DNA of 64,000 nt from Gammaproteobacteria bacterium (GTDB lineage: Bacteria > Pseudomonadota > Gammaproteobacteria > S012-40), in contig JAOUMY010000011.1 in the NCBI GenBank assembly GCA_029881255.1, positions 1 to 64,000 of the forward strand, read 5' to 3'. Positions 18,527 through 28,190 of this stretch are shown here, piece by piece (position 1 is the stretch's first letter; each line of letters starts with the position of its first letter). A model generated the notes under the pieces. The model had not been told where the DNA came from. It ran no database searches and was given only the letters and a program-made list of their open reading frames with translations. Position numbers and translations under genes: made by a program.

Positions 18527-19873
18527 ATGAAAAACAATGACTTAAATAATAGAGACCTGCGCCATTTATGGCATCCGTGTACTCAGATGAAAGACCACGA
18601 GTGGCTGCCTGTTGTCCCTATCCGCTCAGGCAAAGGGGTATGGCTAGAGGATTTTGATGGCAAGCGCTATCTGGATGCCATTAGTTCCTGGTGGGTAAAC
18701 CTGTTTGGTCACAGTAATCCGCGAATAAATGCCGCCATTAGGCATCAACTGGAAACGTTGGAGCATGTCTTACTCGCAGGTTTTTCCCATGAACCTGCAA
18801 TAGCTCTTTCAGAAAGACTGGTTGAAGTATGCCCCCCAGGGTTAAACCGAGTTTTCTATGCCGACAATGGGTCCTCCGCCGTTGAAGTCGCTCTGAAAAT
18901 GAGCTTTCACTATTGGAAAAACCTCGGTAGGAAGAAAACGCGCTTTGTCACCTTGAGTAACAGCTACCATGGCGAGACACTGGGTGCCCTTTCGGTCGGC
19001 GATGTCGCATTATATAAACAAACATACGAACCTCTTCTACTGCAAACTATTACCGTTCCCAGCCCTGATTGTTTCCTGCGCAAAGAAGGTATCGACTGGA
19101 AAGAACACAGTACAAACATGTTTTCGCACATGGAACAGACTCTGACGAAACACGCTAATGAGATATGTGCGGTCATCGTTGAGCCGCTAGTTCAATGTGC
19201 TGGTAATATGCGCATGTACCATCCGGTGTATTTATCGCTCTTGCGCGAAGCTTGTGATCGGTATGACGTGCACTTAATCGCGGATGAAATAGCGGTCGGC
19301 TTCGGTCGAACAGGTACGATGTTCGCCTGCGAACAGGCACAAATCACTCCCGATTTTATGTGTCTATCCAAAGGCTTAACCGCTGGTTATTTACCGTTAT
19401 CAGCGGTAATAACTAGCGAGCAAGTCTATGAAGCTTTCTATGATGAGTATGAGAATCTCAACGCCTTTCTCCATTCACATAGTTACACCGGTAACCCATT
19501 AGGTTGTACCGCCGCGTTAGCCAGCCTCGATATCTTTGAACAAGACAAGGTAATCTCCAACAATCAGCATCTTGCAGCGTATATTGATAAAAGTACGCGC
19601 CACCTTCACGAGCATCCTAACGTAGCCGAAGTCCGTCATTGCGGCATGGTAACCGCCATTGAGATGGTTAAAAACAAAGCCACTCGTGAAGCATATGATT
19701 GGCGGGAACGCCGGGGACTCAAAGTTTACTCTCACGGGCTGGAGCGTGGAGTATTATTAAGGCCGCTTGGTAATGTTGTCTATTTCATGCCACCCTATGT
19801 GATAGGCAAAGAAGAAATCGACTTCATGGTTGAGGTTGCCAGCGAAGGAATAGAGATAGCGACACGTTCATGA
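18527..19873 (+). CDS. bioA: Adenosylmethionine-8-amino-7-oxononanoate aminotransferase
   Basis: A 448-residue PLP enzyme converting KAPA to DAPA in biotin synthesis with SAM as amino donor. It opens with RHLWHPCTQMKDHEWLPVV and DAISSWWVNLFGH, both typical of BioA. Other landmarks are YADNGSSAVEVALKM, SNSYHGETLGALSVGD, LIADEIAVGFGRTG and the PLP-lysine region FMCLSKGLTAGYLPL. No other biotin genes are nearby, although birA is about 11 kb away. Its TGA overlaps the next start (ATGA), coupling it to acpH. It has no strong ribosome site. Confidence 0.95.
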   Translation: MKNNDLNNRDLRHLWHPCTQMKDHEWLPVVPIRSGKGVWLEDFDGKRYLDAISSWWVNLFGHSNPRINAAIRHQLETLEHVLLAGFSHEPAIALSERLVEVCPPGLNRVFYADNGSSAVEVALKMSFHYWKNLGRKKTRFVTLSNSYHGETLGALSVGDVALYKQTYEPLLLQTITVPSPDCFLRKEGIDWKEHSTNMFSHMEQTLTKHANEICAVIVEPLVQCAGNMRMYHPVYLSLLREACDRYDVHLIADEIAVGFGRTGTMFACEQAQITPDFMCLSKGLTAGYLPLSAVITSEQVYEAFYDEYENLNAFLHSHSYTGNPLGCTAALASLDIFEQDKVISNNQHLAAYIDKSTRHLHEHPNVAEVRHCGMVTAIEMVKNKATREAYDWRERRGLKVYSHGLERGVLLRPLGNVVYFMPPYVIGKEEIDFMVEVASEGIEIATRS

Positions 19874-20538
19874 ACTTTCTGGCCCATTTCCATCTTAGCC
19901 ACGACAATGCCGACTCGGTTATTGGAAGCCTACTCGGGGATTTCGTAAAAGGAAAAAAACTCGATGATTATCGGCTGCCTGTGAGTCAAGCCATCCAACT
20001 GCACCGGCGCATTGACGGATTCACTGATAGACACCCCTTAATCCTGCAAAGCAAGACCTACCTTCAACCCCCATATCGCCGATACGCCGGAATAGTTGTT
20101 GATATTTTATATGATTACTTCCTTCATCGACACTGGTCTACATTTTCAGATGCGCCGATTGGTGTGTTTACACAACAAATATATTCAAACTTAGCTCAGC
20201 AGAGCGAACAATGTCCGGATCATGTAAAAACTTTAATTACTCGGATGCGTCGTTATGACTGGCTCGGCTCGTATGCCGATTTAGAGGGTATATCAAGGGC
20301 GCTGCAAGGGGTAGGAAAGCGGCTGGGGGATAGGGTTCCGCTCGAAAAAGCGATACACCAACTCTCCCCCCATATGAACGATGTGGAACAAGACTTCCTT
20401 AATTTCTACCCTTTACTGTCTAAGTTTGTTCTGCAAGAAAAATCCAAACAAAGACCGTACGGCTATAATAATATCGAAAACAGTCGGCATTTAGATAAAA
20501 CAGGCGGTGAACTGGGGGACGGGAGCAATGACAATTAG
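19870..20538 (+). CDS. acpH: Acyl carrier protein phosphodiesterase (AcpH-like)
   Basis: A 222-residue protein of the family that removes the phosphopantetheine arm from holo-ACP. It starts MNFLAHFHLSHDNADSVIGS and continues LLGDFVKGKK, LHRRIDGFTDRHP, GIVVDILYDYFLHRHW, which are the conserved His/Asp metal-binding blocks of the HD-like fold of AcpH. A tail of about 30 residues after KFVLQEKSK is variable. It overlaps bioA by four bases and the next gene by eleven, so three unrelated functions share one translationally coupled unit. Confidence 0.85.
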   Translation: MNFLAHFHLSHDNADSVIGSLLGDFVKGKKLDDYRLPVSQAIQLHRRIDGFTDRHPLILQSKTYLQPPYRRYAGIVVDILYDYFLHRHWSTFSDAPIGVFTQQIYSNLAQQSEQCPDHVKTLITRMRRYDWLGSYADLEGISRALQGVGKRLGDRVPLEKAIHQLSPHMNDVEQDFLNFYPLLSKFVLQEKSKQRPYGYNNIENSRHLDKTGGELGDGSNDN

Positions 20539-23509
20539 GCGACCGCTAGTCGCTACGATATGTCTATTCATATTTTGGCTCGCTTCGGCTTGTGGCGGGG
20601 GATCGCTAGATGAACCTCCTCGTATGCGCTCGCTCAAAATTGCCTCCCAAGACACCTCCTTCACCTTACGTATCGGCCAGACATTACAGTTAAACGCTGT
20701 TGCGAACTACAGCGACAATAGCAATAAAGTGTTAACAACCAGCGTCTCGTGGAAAAGCAGCAACGACAAGGTAGTTGCCGTCAATCAACTCGGAGAAATA
20801 AAAGCACTATCGTCTGGAAGCGCTGAAATTTCAGTCGTTGTACCCGGTACAAACAACCGCTTCCGCGACAAAGTAAAATACAGCGTGTCACCAACACTAA
20901 AGCGTATTGAAATATTGACGCCTGATGAAGCCCTACTGGAAGAGTCGACGATACGAATGCATGCCGTCGGGCACTACAGCAATAACACAACGGCCGATAT
21001 TTCAGAAGTTGTTGCCTGGACGAGCGACTTTCCAGAACTCGCCACGTTTGAAGAAGGAAACGTGCTGCGCGGATTGCAGCTGGGAGAGGCTAGAGTCCGT
21101 GCCACCTATGAAAAACATGTTGGTGAACTATCGCTTGACATAGAACCCCTGTATGAACGGATAGAGCTAAAAATTGAGCGTAACATTTATAGAAAAAATG
21201 AACAATTCAATGCCCTCGTTATCGCACACAGAATTGATGGTACATCGCTAGACATAACAAATTACAGCGCCTTCGAAATCGAAAATGAATCTGAGAATTC
21301 AAACAATGTCATTATCGCTGACGAAGGAGATAACAACCATTTTTATGCAATAAACGCAGGTTCAACGAAAGTTCGTGCCTTATTCAAAGGTCGACTATCG
21401 GAAAGAACTATTATTGTACAACGAGAATTTAATCTTTACGTCAACGAAACACGAAACAACCGTATTGAACTACTTTGGGATCACGAAGCTGGTGAAACGT
21501 ATACGCTCTTCTGGGATACCCAAAAAAACATGGTCAGTAAAACCGCCATTGAGGACATTCCCCTTGGACAATATGTACATGAGAATGTAGTCGACAGTAA
21601 GGTATATTATTATCAGGTCGTATCAAGCGATGGAATCGAAACGCCAGTTACCAAAGTAGTACCCTTTAAAAACCAATGGCGACAGCCTTTCAATCTGGAA
21701 AAAGGGAACATGCGTCCAGCGGTTGCCACTGTTGGTCTGGAGTCTTTCGTGATCGGCGGACAATCCCAAAACGTGACAGGTAATCCACTTACTTCAGCCC
21801 AAATCAGTTCACTACAACTTCCCTATCGAACAATTAATTCCTATTCTTCGCTCACATCGGGGCTAAGAGATGCCGTGGCATGTTCACATGACAACATTAT
21901 TCACGTATTCGGTGGCAGCACCGAACAGGCCACTTCACAAGCTTTTGGCGAAATGCTTTCGCCATTGGCCAATAACAATATCCAGCGCTTTGATACCAGT
22001 ACGCTAACCTGGCTACAAGCTTATAGCATGGAAATCTCGGCAACCTCTCGCGCTTGCGCTGTTCTTGGTGACACGATATATATTTCTGGAGGAAACAACG
22101 AGACAACAACGCTGGCAAACTTTTCAGCTTATGCCACATCAGACGGCACGATTAGCGCGCGTACACCTATGCCACAAGCACGTTCAGGCCATACCCTACT
22201 CGCGATTGACAATAAAATTTATGCGGTCGGCGGCCGTCACTTCGATGTCGTTTGGAATTTTTATACAGACGTTTCCTCTTATGATCCCGATAGTAATCAA
22301 TGGAACAAAATCGGGGATTTGGCGACTCCTCGTTCAGATGCCGGAGTTACAGTGGTTAACGGCTTGATTTACGTATTTGGAGGAAGAAACGAGAACGGAG
22401 CACTTGTAAATGGAGAGGTTTTTAATCCCGTTGACGGTACTTCAACATCGCTACCAGACCTGCCTCGTCACCGTTATGGACACGTTGCCCTGATGAAAGA
22501 CAATGTCGTTTATTTACTAGGGGGTGGACGCAGCGAAAACGCACTGTATCAGGACGTAGAGCAATTTAATCTCGAAAACCAACAATGGCTCATTAAGTCG
22601 GAGATTCCCTATTTGAATGATGGGGTCCAGCTTTACGAAAGCGCGTCTACAGAAAACAAACTCGTCGTCTTTGCCCGGTATGGTAGCTCTACAGGTTTTG
22701 AAGATCACATAGATATTTACGACAGCAAAAAGAATTCCTGGTCTACAGGACCAAGAAACCTAACATCTAGAGTTTTCATGGCTACCACGTCTCACAACAA
22801 TAAAATTTATGCCATTGGTGGAAAGACAAGCAACGGTAACGATGCGAAGGATACGGTAGAAATTTATGACAGTGAATCCAATTCCTGGCATTTCGCTGAA
22901 CCGCTACCCGCTGAACGAAAATTCGCTGCGGCTTGCACACTTGATGGAAAAATTTATGTTACAGGCGGCAGGGACTCAAACAATATTGTACATGCGTCTG
23001 TTTTTCGATTTAACCCAATAGACAACTCCTGGGCCGAGCTCAGCCCCATGAAGCTACCGAGATTCAATCACCGCTGCGTTGCGTTACAAGGGCGAATTTA
23101 TGTTGTTGGCGGAGAAGCTCTGATATCCAATCAAGTAAACCTTTCCGCCTCGATGGAGCTCTATGAGCCTTTGGGTGATTTCTGGCAAACAGGTGCTAGC
23201 TTGCGTATTCCGAGAACAGGCTTTTCTATGGAAATGATCAATAACAATTTGTACGTTTTTGGGGGGAGGGTGAAAACTTCAGGAAATGACGCATTCACCG
23301 ATACGATCGCAGTGTATTCACCTTATGCCAGAAAATGGAACGATGGTGCTAACCCGAATCCACAACCGGAAGATAACTTTTTTCCTTTCCGAACGCCAAT
23401 TAGTTTCACGAAGGAAAGACTACACCCTCACGCACACTTTATTGGCAATGAGTTATTCCTCTTTGGTGGGCAGGAATACAACAGCGCTGATATAAATATT
23501 CTGCATTAA
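20528..23509 (+). CDS. Lipoprotein with BIG2 domains and twelve kelch repeats
   Basis: A 993-residue lipoprotein. I use the ATG at 20528, preceded by GGGGGACGGGAG, giving a signal with lipobox LASAC at about 18-22. After a Gly-rich linker come two BIG2-type domains (LRIGQTLQLNAVANYSDNSN, SWKSSNDKVVAVNQLGEIKA and a second copy), an FN3-like segment, then kelch units. I count eleven with the GG turn, such as IIHVFGGS, TIYISGGN, KIYAVGGR, LIYVFGGR, KIYVTGGR and NLYVFGGR, plus one degenerate unit (KLVVFARYGSS). Twelve units would make two six-bladed propellers. It is likely displayed on the outer membrane and binds proteins or glycans. Function unknown. Confidence 0.8.
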   Translation: MTIRRPLVATICLFIFWLASACGGGSLDEPPRMRSLKIASQDTSFTLRIGQTLQLNAVANYSDNSNKVLTTSVSWKSSNDKVVAVNQLGEIKALSSGSAEISVVVPGTNNRFRDKVKYSVSPTLKRIEILTPDEALLEESTIRMHAVGHYSNNTTADISEVVAWTSDFPELATFEEGNVLRGLQLGEARVRATYEKHVGELSLDIEPLYERIELKIERNIYRKNEQFNALVIAHRIDGTSLDITNYSAFEIENESENSNNVIIADEGDNNHFYAINAGSTKVRALFKGRLSERTIIVQREFNLYVNETRNNRIELLWDHEAGETYTLFWDTQKNMVSKTAIEDIPLGQYVHENVVDSKVYYYQVVSSDGIETPVTKVVPFKNQWRQPFNLEKGNMRPAVATVGLESFVIGGQSQNVTGNPLTSAQISSLQLPYRTINSYSSLTSGLRDAVACSHDNIIHVFGGSTEQATSQAFGEMLSPLANNNIQRFDTSTLTWLQAYSMEISATSRACAVLGDTIYISGGNNETTTLANFSAYATSDGTISARTPMPQARSGHTLLAIDNKIYAVGGRHFDVVWNFYTDVSSYDPDSNQWNKIGDLATPRSDAGVTVVNGLIYVFGGRNENGALVNGEVFNPVDGTSTSLPDLPRHRYGHVALMKDNVVYLLGGGRSENALYQDVEQFNLENQQWLIKSEIPYLNDGVQLYESASTENKLVVFARYGSSTGFEDHIDIYDSKKNSWSTGPRNLTSRVFMATTSHNNKIYAIGGKTSNGNDAKDTVEIYDSESNSWHFAEPLPAERKFAAACTLDGKIYVTGGRDSNNIVHASVFRFNPIDNSWAELSPMKLPRFNHRCVALQGRIYVVGGEALISNQVNLSASMELYEPLGDFWQTGASLRIPRTGFSMEMINNNLYVFGGRVKTSGNDAFTDTIAVYSPYARKWNDGANPNPQPEDNFFPFRTPISFTKERLHPHAHFIGNELFLFGGQEYNSADINILH

Positions 23510-23510
23510 A

Positions 23511-23534
23511 AAAAACGGCCTCCATCAGGAGGCC
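23511..23534 (-). terminator. Hairpin terminator between convergent kelch and subtilase genes
   Basis: ggcctcc-atca-ggaggcc is a perfect 7-bp stem. An A-run precedes it on the + strand, so the T-run lies on the leftward transcript. It fits termination of the subtilase gene about 160 bp after its stop. For the rightward kelch gene it offers a stem without a T-run. Confidence 0.6.
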
Positions 23535-23691
23535 ACAGTCGCAGATTGCTTATGGGGTGGGTCATGTAGATAACACATTATCACCCTCCCCATACGATGA
23601 AAAGACCCATTCTGTAACACTATGTAAGAGAAAAAGACGCCCGGTTGTTCTCCAGACGTCCTGTTACAATTGCGTAAAAATTGAATTTCGA

Positions 23692-26600
23692 TTAGTCGCT
23701 GTAACTTCTTATTGTCACACTGATTACATTCACTGCAGTATTACTATTGGCATCTCTCATTGATACATTTACGGTTCCTGTGTTCTTAGCCGTAAGTAAT
23801 CCATTACTGTCAATAGTTGCTCGCGATGTATCATCAACCGTCCAAGCCAAGCTACCTGCACCTATACCAGTGAATTGCAGCGTTCTACCCACTCTAATAG
23901 ACGTAGTGGATGGTTGATTAATTTGGACCTGAGATACCGTAATCACAATAGTATCCGAACGACCGAATGGATCTACTGCGGCTATCGTCGCAGTTCCCAC
24001 AGCTTTTGCGGTAACCATTCCTGTTGCATCGACTGCAACGACACCGGTACCAGATTTAACCACCCAGACAATTTTTCCATTACCACCGCTAGCAGTTAAC
24101 TGTGTTTTATTGACATTTACACCAAGCCAAATCGTTGTGTTTACGCTTTGGCTGATTACAACCACCTGAACGGGGGTGATCGTTAACGCAATAGTCTTGG
24201 TATTACCTAAACCGTCGGTTAGCGTGACGGTAATATCGCCCGATTTTAATGCTGTCAACACACCGGTATCTGGATTTACTGATGCCGATCCTGTTCCGGA
24301 TACTGTGTAAGTTACCGCTCCACTGGCGTTCGTTGTTAATAGCACCGAATCCAATTCCGCTACAGAATAACTTGTGGCCGACAGACTGAGAACCTGCACA
24401 GTAACCTGGGTGACAGCTACATTACCAATCGTGTCCTTTACCATGACCGTCGCAGTACCGCTGCTGACCGCCGTGACTAAACCAAACTGGTCAACGGTTA
24501 TTATCGATTGGTCGTTTACACTCCACACATATGGTGCGATTCCACCACTGGCGGTGAACTGAGTCGTGTTTGCACTTCCTTTCCACAAAGTTTGAATACC
24601 GTTTCCAATGAGTAACGGTGAAAGCGCCTCAACTTGTACGGCGATGCTCGTCGTATTTCCAATTTCATCAAAAGCGTATACGTTGACAATTCCCGCCGCC
24701 TTCGCATTGAGTAATCCGCCTTGGGAAATACCGGCAATTGTTGCATTATCGACGAACCAATTTACCGAACCAAATCCATTTGAAGAAAGTTGCAAGGAGT
24801 CGAAAACTCGAACTGAGCTACTGGGAGTACTAATAGCGAATTTTTTCACCGTTAGCATCATAGAAGCTGTATTTCCTACACTGTCGTTGACCGATATTTT
24901 TACATTACCTGGTTGGGACGCAGTCACCAGTCCTGTAGAAGCATCGACAGAAGCAACACTAGGATTATCTGAAACCCAAGTATAAACCGGTTGACCATTG
25001 TTCGCTGACAATAGAATTGTATTACGATTATTGTTACCTATCCAAAGCTCCGAATACGTCGTTGCTGCTATGGCTATGGGCAAGCTGTTGACTTGCAAAT
25101 TCTTAGACGAAGCGGAAACCCCATTTTCATCCACCACTGTGACGACAATATTACCAGCAGAAAGCGCAGTAAGCTCCATTGTTGCAGGATTTACGCTCGC
25201 GCTACCAGTTCCAGTAACATTCCACAGAAGAGTATTACTAGGTGATAGAACGTTGAATTTTATCGTTTGCCCTGTACTCAACGCATCAACTGGTGATGAG
25301 ACAAATAATTTGTTTACACGGACCTTCAATGATGCGGAATTTCCTAGCGCGTCAATAACAACGATAATTGCAGTACGAGATGCATCAGCAACACTAGACG
25401 GTGTGAAATTAACAGCCGAAACTTTACCGTTCGCGTCAACAGATACGATATCAGACGTCGCACTTATCCAATTGAATGGTGCAGCACCACCTGCAACGAA
25501 TAGTTGCATTGGCGTAACATTGCCCACCCATATAGTATCTGTTACCGGCGTCTGAATTGAAATAGACGCATTATTCACTATAATAACCAAGGTATCCAAT
25601 TGCCCGAGGGCGTTACTGGCGATGATTGTAGTAGTGCCTATACCTACTGCTGTTAATAAGCCTGTCTCTGAGATGGTAGCAACAGCCGTATTACTTGATG
25701 CCCAAGTGATCGTTCCTGCCACAGAGGTTGTCTGAAGTTGCAATACTTCGTTAATGAGCAAACTGGTAGAAAGAGGCGAAGCAATTGCAACACTTTGAGA
25801 CGCAACAGAGATCGCAGGCGTAACGTACTCAAGTACGCTAGATGCACTAGTATCCATTACAGCCAGCTGAAAATTTCCAGAGGTTAATGCCTTAACGGAT
25901 ACGCTACGACTCATAGGGTCAAGCATCTGTAGGCTAACCGCATTTGCGTTCCCAAGCACTTTCCATTCAAAAGGGCCTATGCCACCAAGCACATTCACCT
26001 GGATGGTGTCGTTAACCAACAGGACCGTATTGGACGCAACGTCTGCCGAAATATCAGTAACAAACACGTGCATCACGTTACTCACTGCACCGTTTGCATC
26101 AGTGGCAACAAGCTGCGTTTCGCCAATTTTGGTTGCTGAAAACCATGTATCTACAACACTACCCACTTCCTGATTACTTGACTGCCAGGTATAAGGCGCA
26201 ACTCCGCCTTTGATAATCACTTCCAGTTGCTGACCAGAGGCAATGTAAACATTGTCTGGTCCAATAGAAAAATCCGGTGTAATCAAAGGCGAAAAGCCAC
26301 TAAGCACTACGTTGTCTTCTGGGAAGGTTTGTGTACCAAATTCGTCAGACCATCCATTAGACGGAGTATTTTCAATTGCAAGAGCCGCGCTTACTACTCC
26401 TGAAGTAGAAACGTTTTGGGCAAGTGCGCCAACTTTACGCGCGCTACCTAGAACCGCTTGCTTCAAGTCATTTGCTTTTAGATTGTTATCCTGCGAATAG
26501 ATAAGACTGACAACGCCGGTGACGATAGCAGCAGATGCCGATGTACCACTCAATATACCGTAGCCGGCTGGGTACCCTTCCATTTTTTGATTCATAACAT

Positions 26601-27723
26601 ATGAGCTATAAATACCAACCCCAGGCGCAGCAATATTGGCTTTGTGCGCACTATAGTTGCTGAAACTTGCCATTTGCAGCGACTCATTTGTTGAGGCAAC
26701 ACTGATTACGTTGTCTAACTCGAAAGATGCGGGATAAATAGCATGCTCATCCAGGCTATGACCATTGTTACCTACAGATGCCACAACCAGATGACCTTCA
26801 AGCCCAGCCATTTCGATAGCATCAAACAACGCGAGCGAAAAAACATCCGTTCCCCAGCTTAGATTGGAAACAACCGCACCATTGTCGATTGCATATTCGA
26901 GCGCCTTTACTGCGGTAAAAACTGTTCCTTGACCGGCATTGTTAAGAAACTTTACGGCCAGTATTCTTGCCCTTCCATTTATACCCGCTATACCTTCGCC
27001 GTTATTGCTCCGTGCTCCAATAATTCCAGCGATATGCGTCCCGTGACCATTATCGTCTTGTGTTTGATTAGTATTTGACTGAAAATTCCACCCATTGATA
27101 TCGTCAACAAATCCATTACCGTCGTCGTCAATTTCGTTTCCTGCAATTTCAGCTGTATTCACCCAGATATTTTCTTTCAAGTCAGGATGATTTAAATCAA
27201 TACCAGTATCTAACACAGCTACAACTACGGGTGCACCGGTTTGTGTATCCCACGCTAGTGGTGCGTCAATATCAGGATCGACTGTGCCTTCAGGAGCGTT
27301 GCGGTCCAAATAGTATTGCAGGCTAAAGTCGACATCATTAGGAGTAGCATGGGAGTAAACAAAGACATTGCCCTCAATGGCCAATATAGAACTGTAACTT
27401 TGCGCCTTTGTCCGCGCATCGTTCAACGTGCTTGTTTCATCTTTAAGAATTACACGAAACCAACGAGGCGCAAGCTTCCCCATTGCACCCGCCTCTTTCA
27501 GTCCCAAGGCATCCAGAATTCTTGCTCGCTCGCCTTCGTCAGCGCTGACCGCCGCGTCAAACTTCAGCAGCAAACCATCCAATTGGCTATCGGCTGACTT
27601 GGCAGTTGACCTCTTCATATTAGGGAGCGGCTCGCCAAAACCACATGCGGTTAAATGCGCCAGAATTATAGACAATGCAATAATTCGGGTAGCACTGGCG
27701 ATAACGTCGTAAAAAGTTTTCAT
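23692..27723 (-). CDS. Subtilisin-like (S8) lipoprotein peptidase with BIG-type repeat stalk
   Basis: A 1343-residue surface protease. I start at the ATG at 27721-27723 with AGGA upstream; the lipobox LTAC then ends at residue 27. A propeptide-like region (WFRVILKDETSTLNDAR) leads to the S8 catalytic domain with Asp172 (VAVLDTGIDLNHPD), His227 (DNGHGTHIAGI) and Ser395 (LSGTSASAAIVTG). All triad residues are present. From about residue 480 to the end there are about eleven beta-sandwich repeats of some 75-85 residues, each with a pattern like ITWASSNTAVATISETGLLT and a closing DxxGN turn, related to BIG2. It is likely anchored by lipid or displayed on a long stalk. It converges with the BIG2-kelch gene. 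Confidence 0.85.
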   Translation of the reverse strand: MKTFYDVIASATRIIALSIILAHLTACGFGEPLPNMKRSTAKSADSQLDGLLLKFDAAVSADEGERARILDALGLKEAGAMGKLAPRWFRVILKDETSTLNDARTKAQSYSSILAIEGNVFVYSHATPNDVDFSLQYYLDRNAPEGTVDPDIDAPLAWDTQTGAPVVVAVLDTGIDLNHPDLKENIWVNTAEIAGNEIDDDGNGFVDDINGWNFQSNTNQTQDDNGHGTHIAGIIGARSNNGEGIAGINGRARILAVKFLNNAGQGTVFTAVKALEYAIDNGAVVSNLSWGTDVFSLALFDAIEMAGLEGHLVVASVGNNGHSLDEHAIYPASFELDNVISVASTNESLQMASFSNYSAHKANIAAPGVGIYSSYVMNQKMEGYPAGYGILSGTSASAAIVTGVVSLIYSQDNNLKANDLKQAVLGSARKVGALAQNVSTSGVVSAALAIENTPSNGWSDEFGTQTFPEDNVVLSGFSPLITPDFSIGPDNVYIASGQQLEVIIKGGVAPYTWQSSNQEVGSVVDTWFSATKIGETQLVATDANGAVSNVMHVFVTDISADVASNTVLLVNDTIQVNVLGGIGPFEWKVLGNANAVSLQMLDPMSRSVSVKALTSGNFQLAVMDTSASSVLEYVTPAISVASQSVAIASPLSTSLLINEVLQLQTTSVAGTITWASSNTAVATISETGLLTAVGIGTTTIIASNALGQLDTLVIIVNNASISIQTPVTDTIWVGNVTPMQLFVAGGAAPFNWISATSDIVSVDANGKVSAVNFTPSSVADASRTAIIVVIDALGNSASLKVRVNKLFVSSPVDALSTGQTIKFNVLSPSNTLLWNVTGTGSASVNPATMELTALSAGNIVVTVVDENGVSASSKNLQVNSLPIAIAATTYSELWIGNNNRNTILLSANNGQPVYTWVSDNPSVASVDASTGLVTASQPGNVKISVNDSVGNTASMMLTVKKFAISTPSSSVRVFDSLQLSSNGFGSVNWFVDNATIAGISQGGLLNAKAAGIVNVYAFDEIGNTTSIAVQVEALSPLLIGNGIQTLWKGSANTTQFTASGGIAPYVWSVNDQSIITVDQFGLVTAVSSGTATVMVKDTIGNVAVTQVTVQVLSLSATSYSVAELDSVLLTTNASGAVTYTVSGTGSASVNPDTGVLTALKSGDITVTLTDGLGNTKTIALTITPVQVVVISQSVNTTIWLGVNVNKTQLTASGGNGKIVWVVKSGTGVVAVDATGMVTAKAVGTATIAAVDPFGRSDTIVITVSQVQINQPSTTSIRVGRTLQFTGIGAGSLAWTVDDTSRATIDSNGLLTAKNTGTVNVSMRDANSNTAVNVISVTIRSYSD

Positions 27724-28066
27724 GACAGTAATCCTGTTTGTTAGGTGCAAATCAAGATTATTGTTTTTGTAGGAGGCTCCAATTCCGCGGAGCAACTAGT
27801 AGGGCAACAGGGGTAAATACTGGGGTATTTTGCTTGTCGAAAATTAAGGGGGGATTAACCTTACATAAAGCACATAACAATATGTGATATATGATATTTT
27901 ATCTACTTATTTTGCGGCAATCTTTACAAAATTGGGAGATTCTTAAAGCTGAGACCTATAAAGGGTAGAATGTAGTGGCTCTTCTCAGCGATATCTTACA
28001 CCAGCCAATCCGCACACTTTTAGACAAAAAAGGCCTAGCATTTTCATGCTAAGCCTTTGATTTATA
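27724..28066. other. Intergenic region between tRNA-Thr and the subtilase gene
   Basis: About 340 bp. It contains the tRNA terminator (28026-28058), AT-rich DNA, an inverted repeat aaatac-tggg-gtattt (27815-27830) and a stem ggctcc ... ggagc (about 27775-27793) in what would be the leader of the subtilase mRNA. No gene was found. The elongation-factor and tRNA genes that often follow this tRNA in gammaproteobacteria are absent. Confidence 0.4.
28026..28058 (-). terminator. Rho-independent terminator after tRNA-Thr
   Basis: aggcctagca ... tgctaagcct forms a stem of about 10 bp (one bulge or mismatch) with loop ttttca, followed on the leftward strand by a T-run. It lies 9 bp after the 3' end of the tRNA and shows that the tRNA is the last gene of its transcript. 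Confidence 0.8.
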
Positions 28067-28142
<76 letters not shown>

Positions 28143-28190
28143 GAAAAAGAGCCGTAATTCTATATATTTACGTCGCGCTAAGCAAGCCCC

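Noticed and set aside
24998-25555. Open frame of about 185 codons on the + strand inside the subtilase gene
   Set aside because: It is antisense to a repeat-rich coding region with clear protein signatures; its translation is low in motifs and reflects codon bias of the opposite strand.
23692-26300. Tandem DNA repeats in the subtilase stalk
   Set aside because: The protein repeats are real, but they are too diverged at the DNA level to list as a nucleotide repeat array.
27724-28066. c-di-GMP riboswitch before the subtilase gene
   Set aside because: The conserved GEMM core and tetraloop receptor blocks are not present; only short inverted repeats were found.
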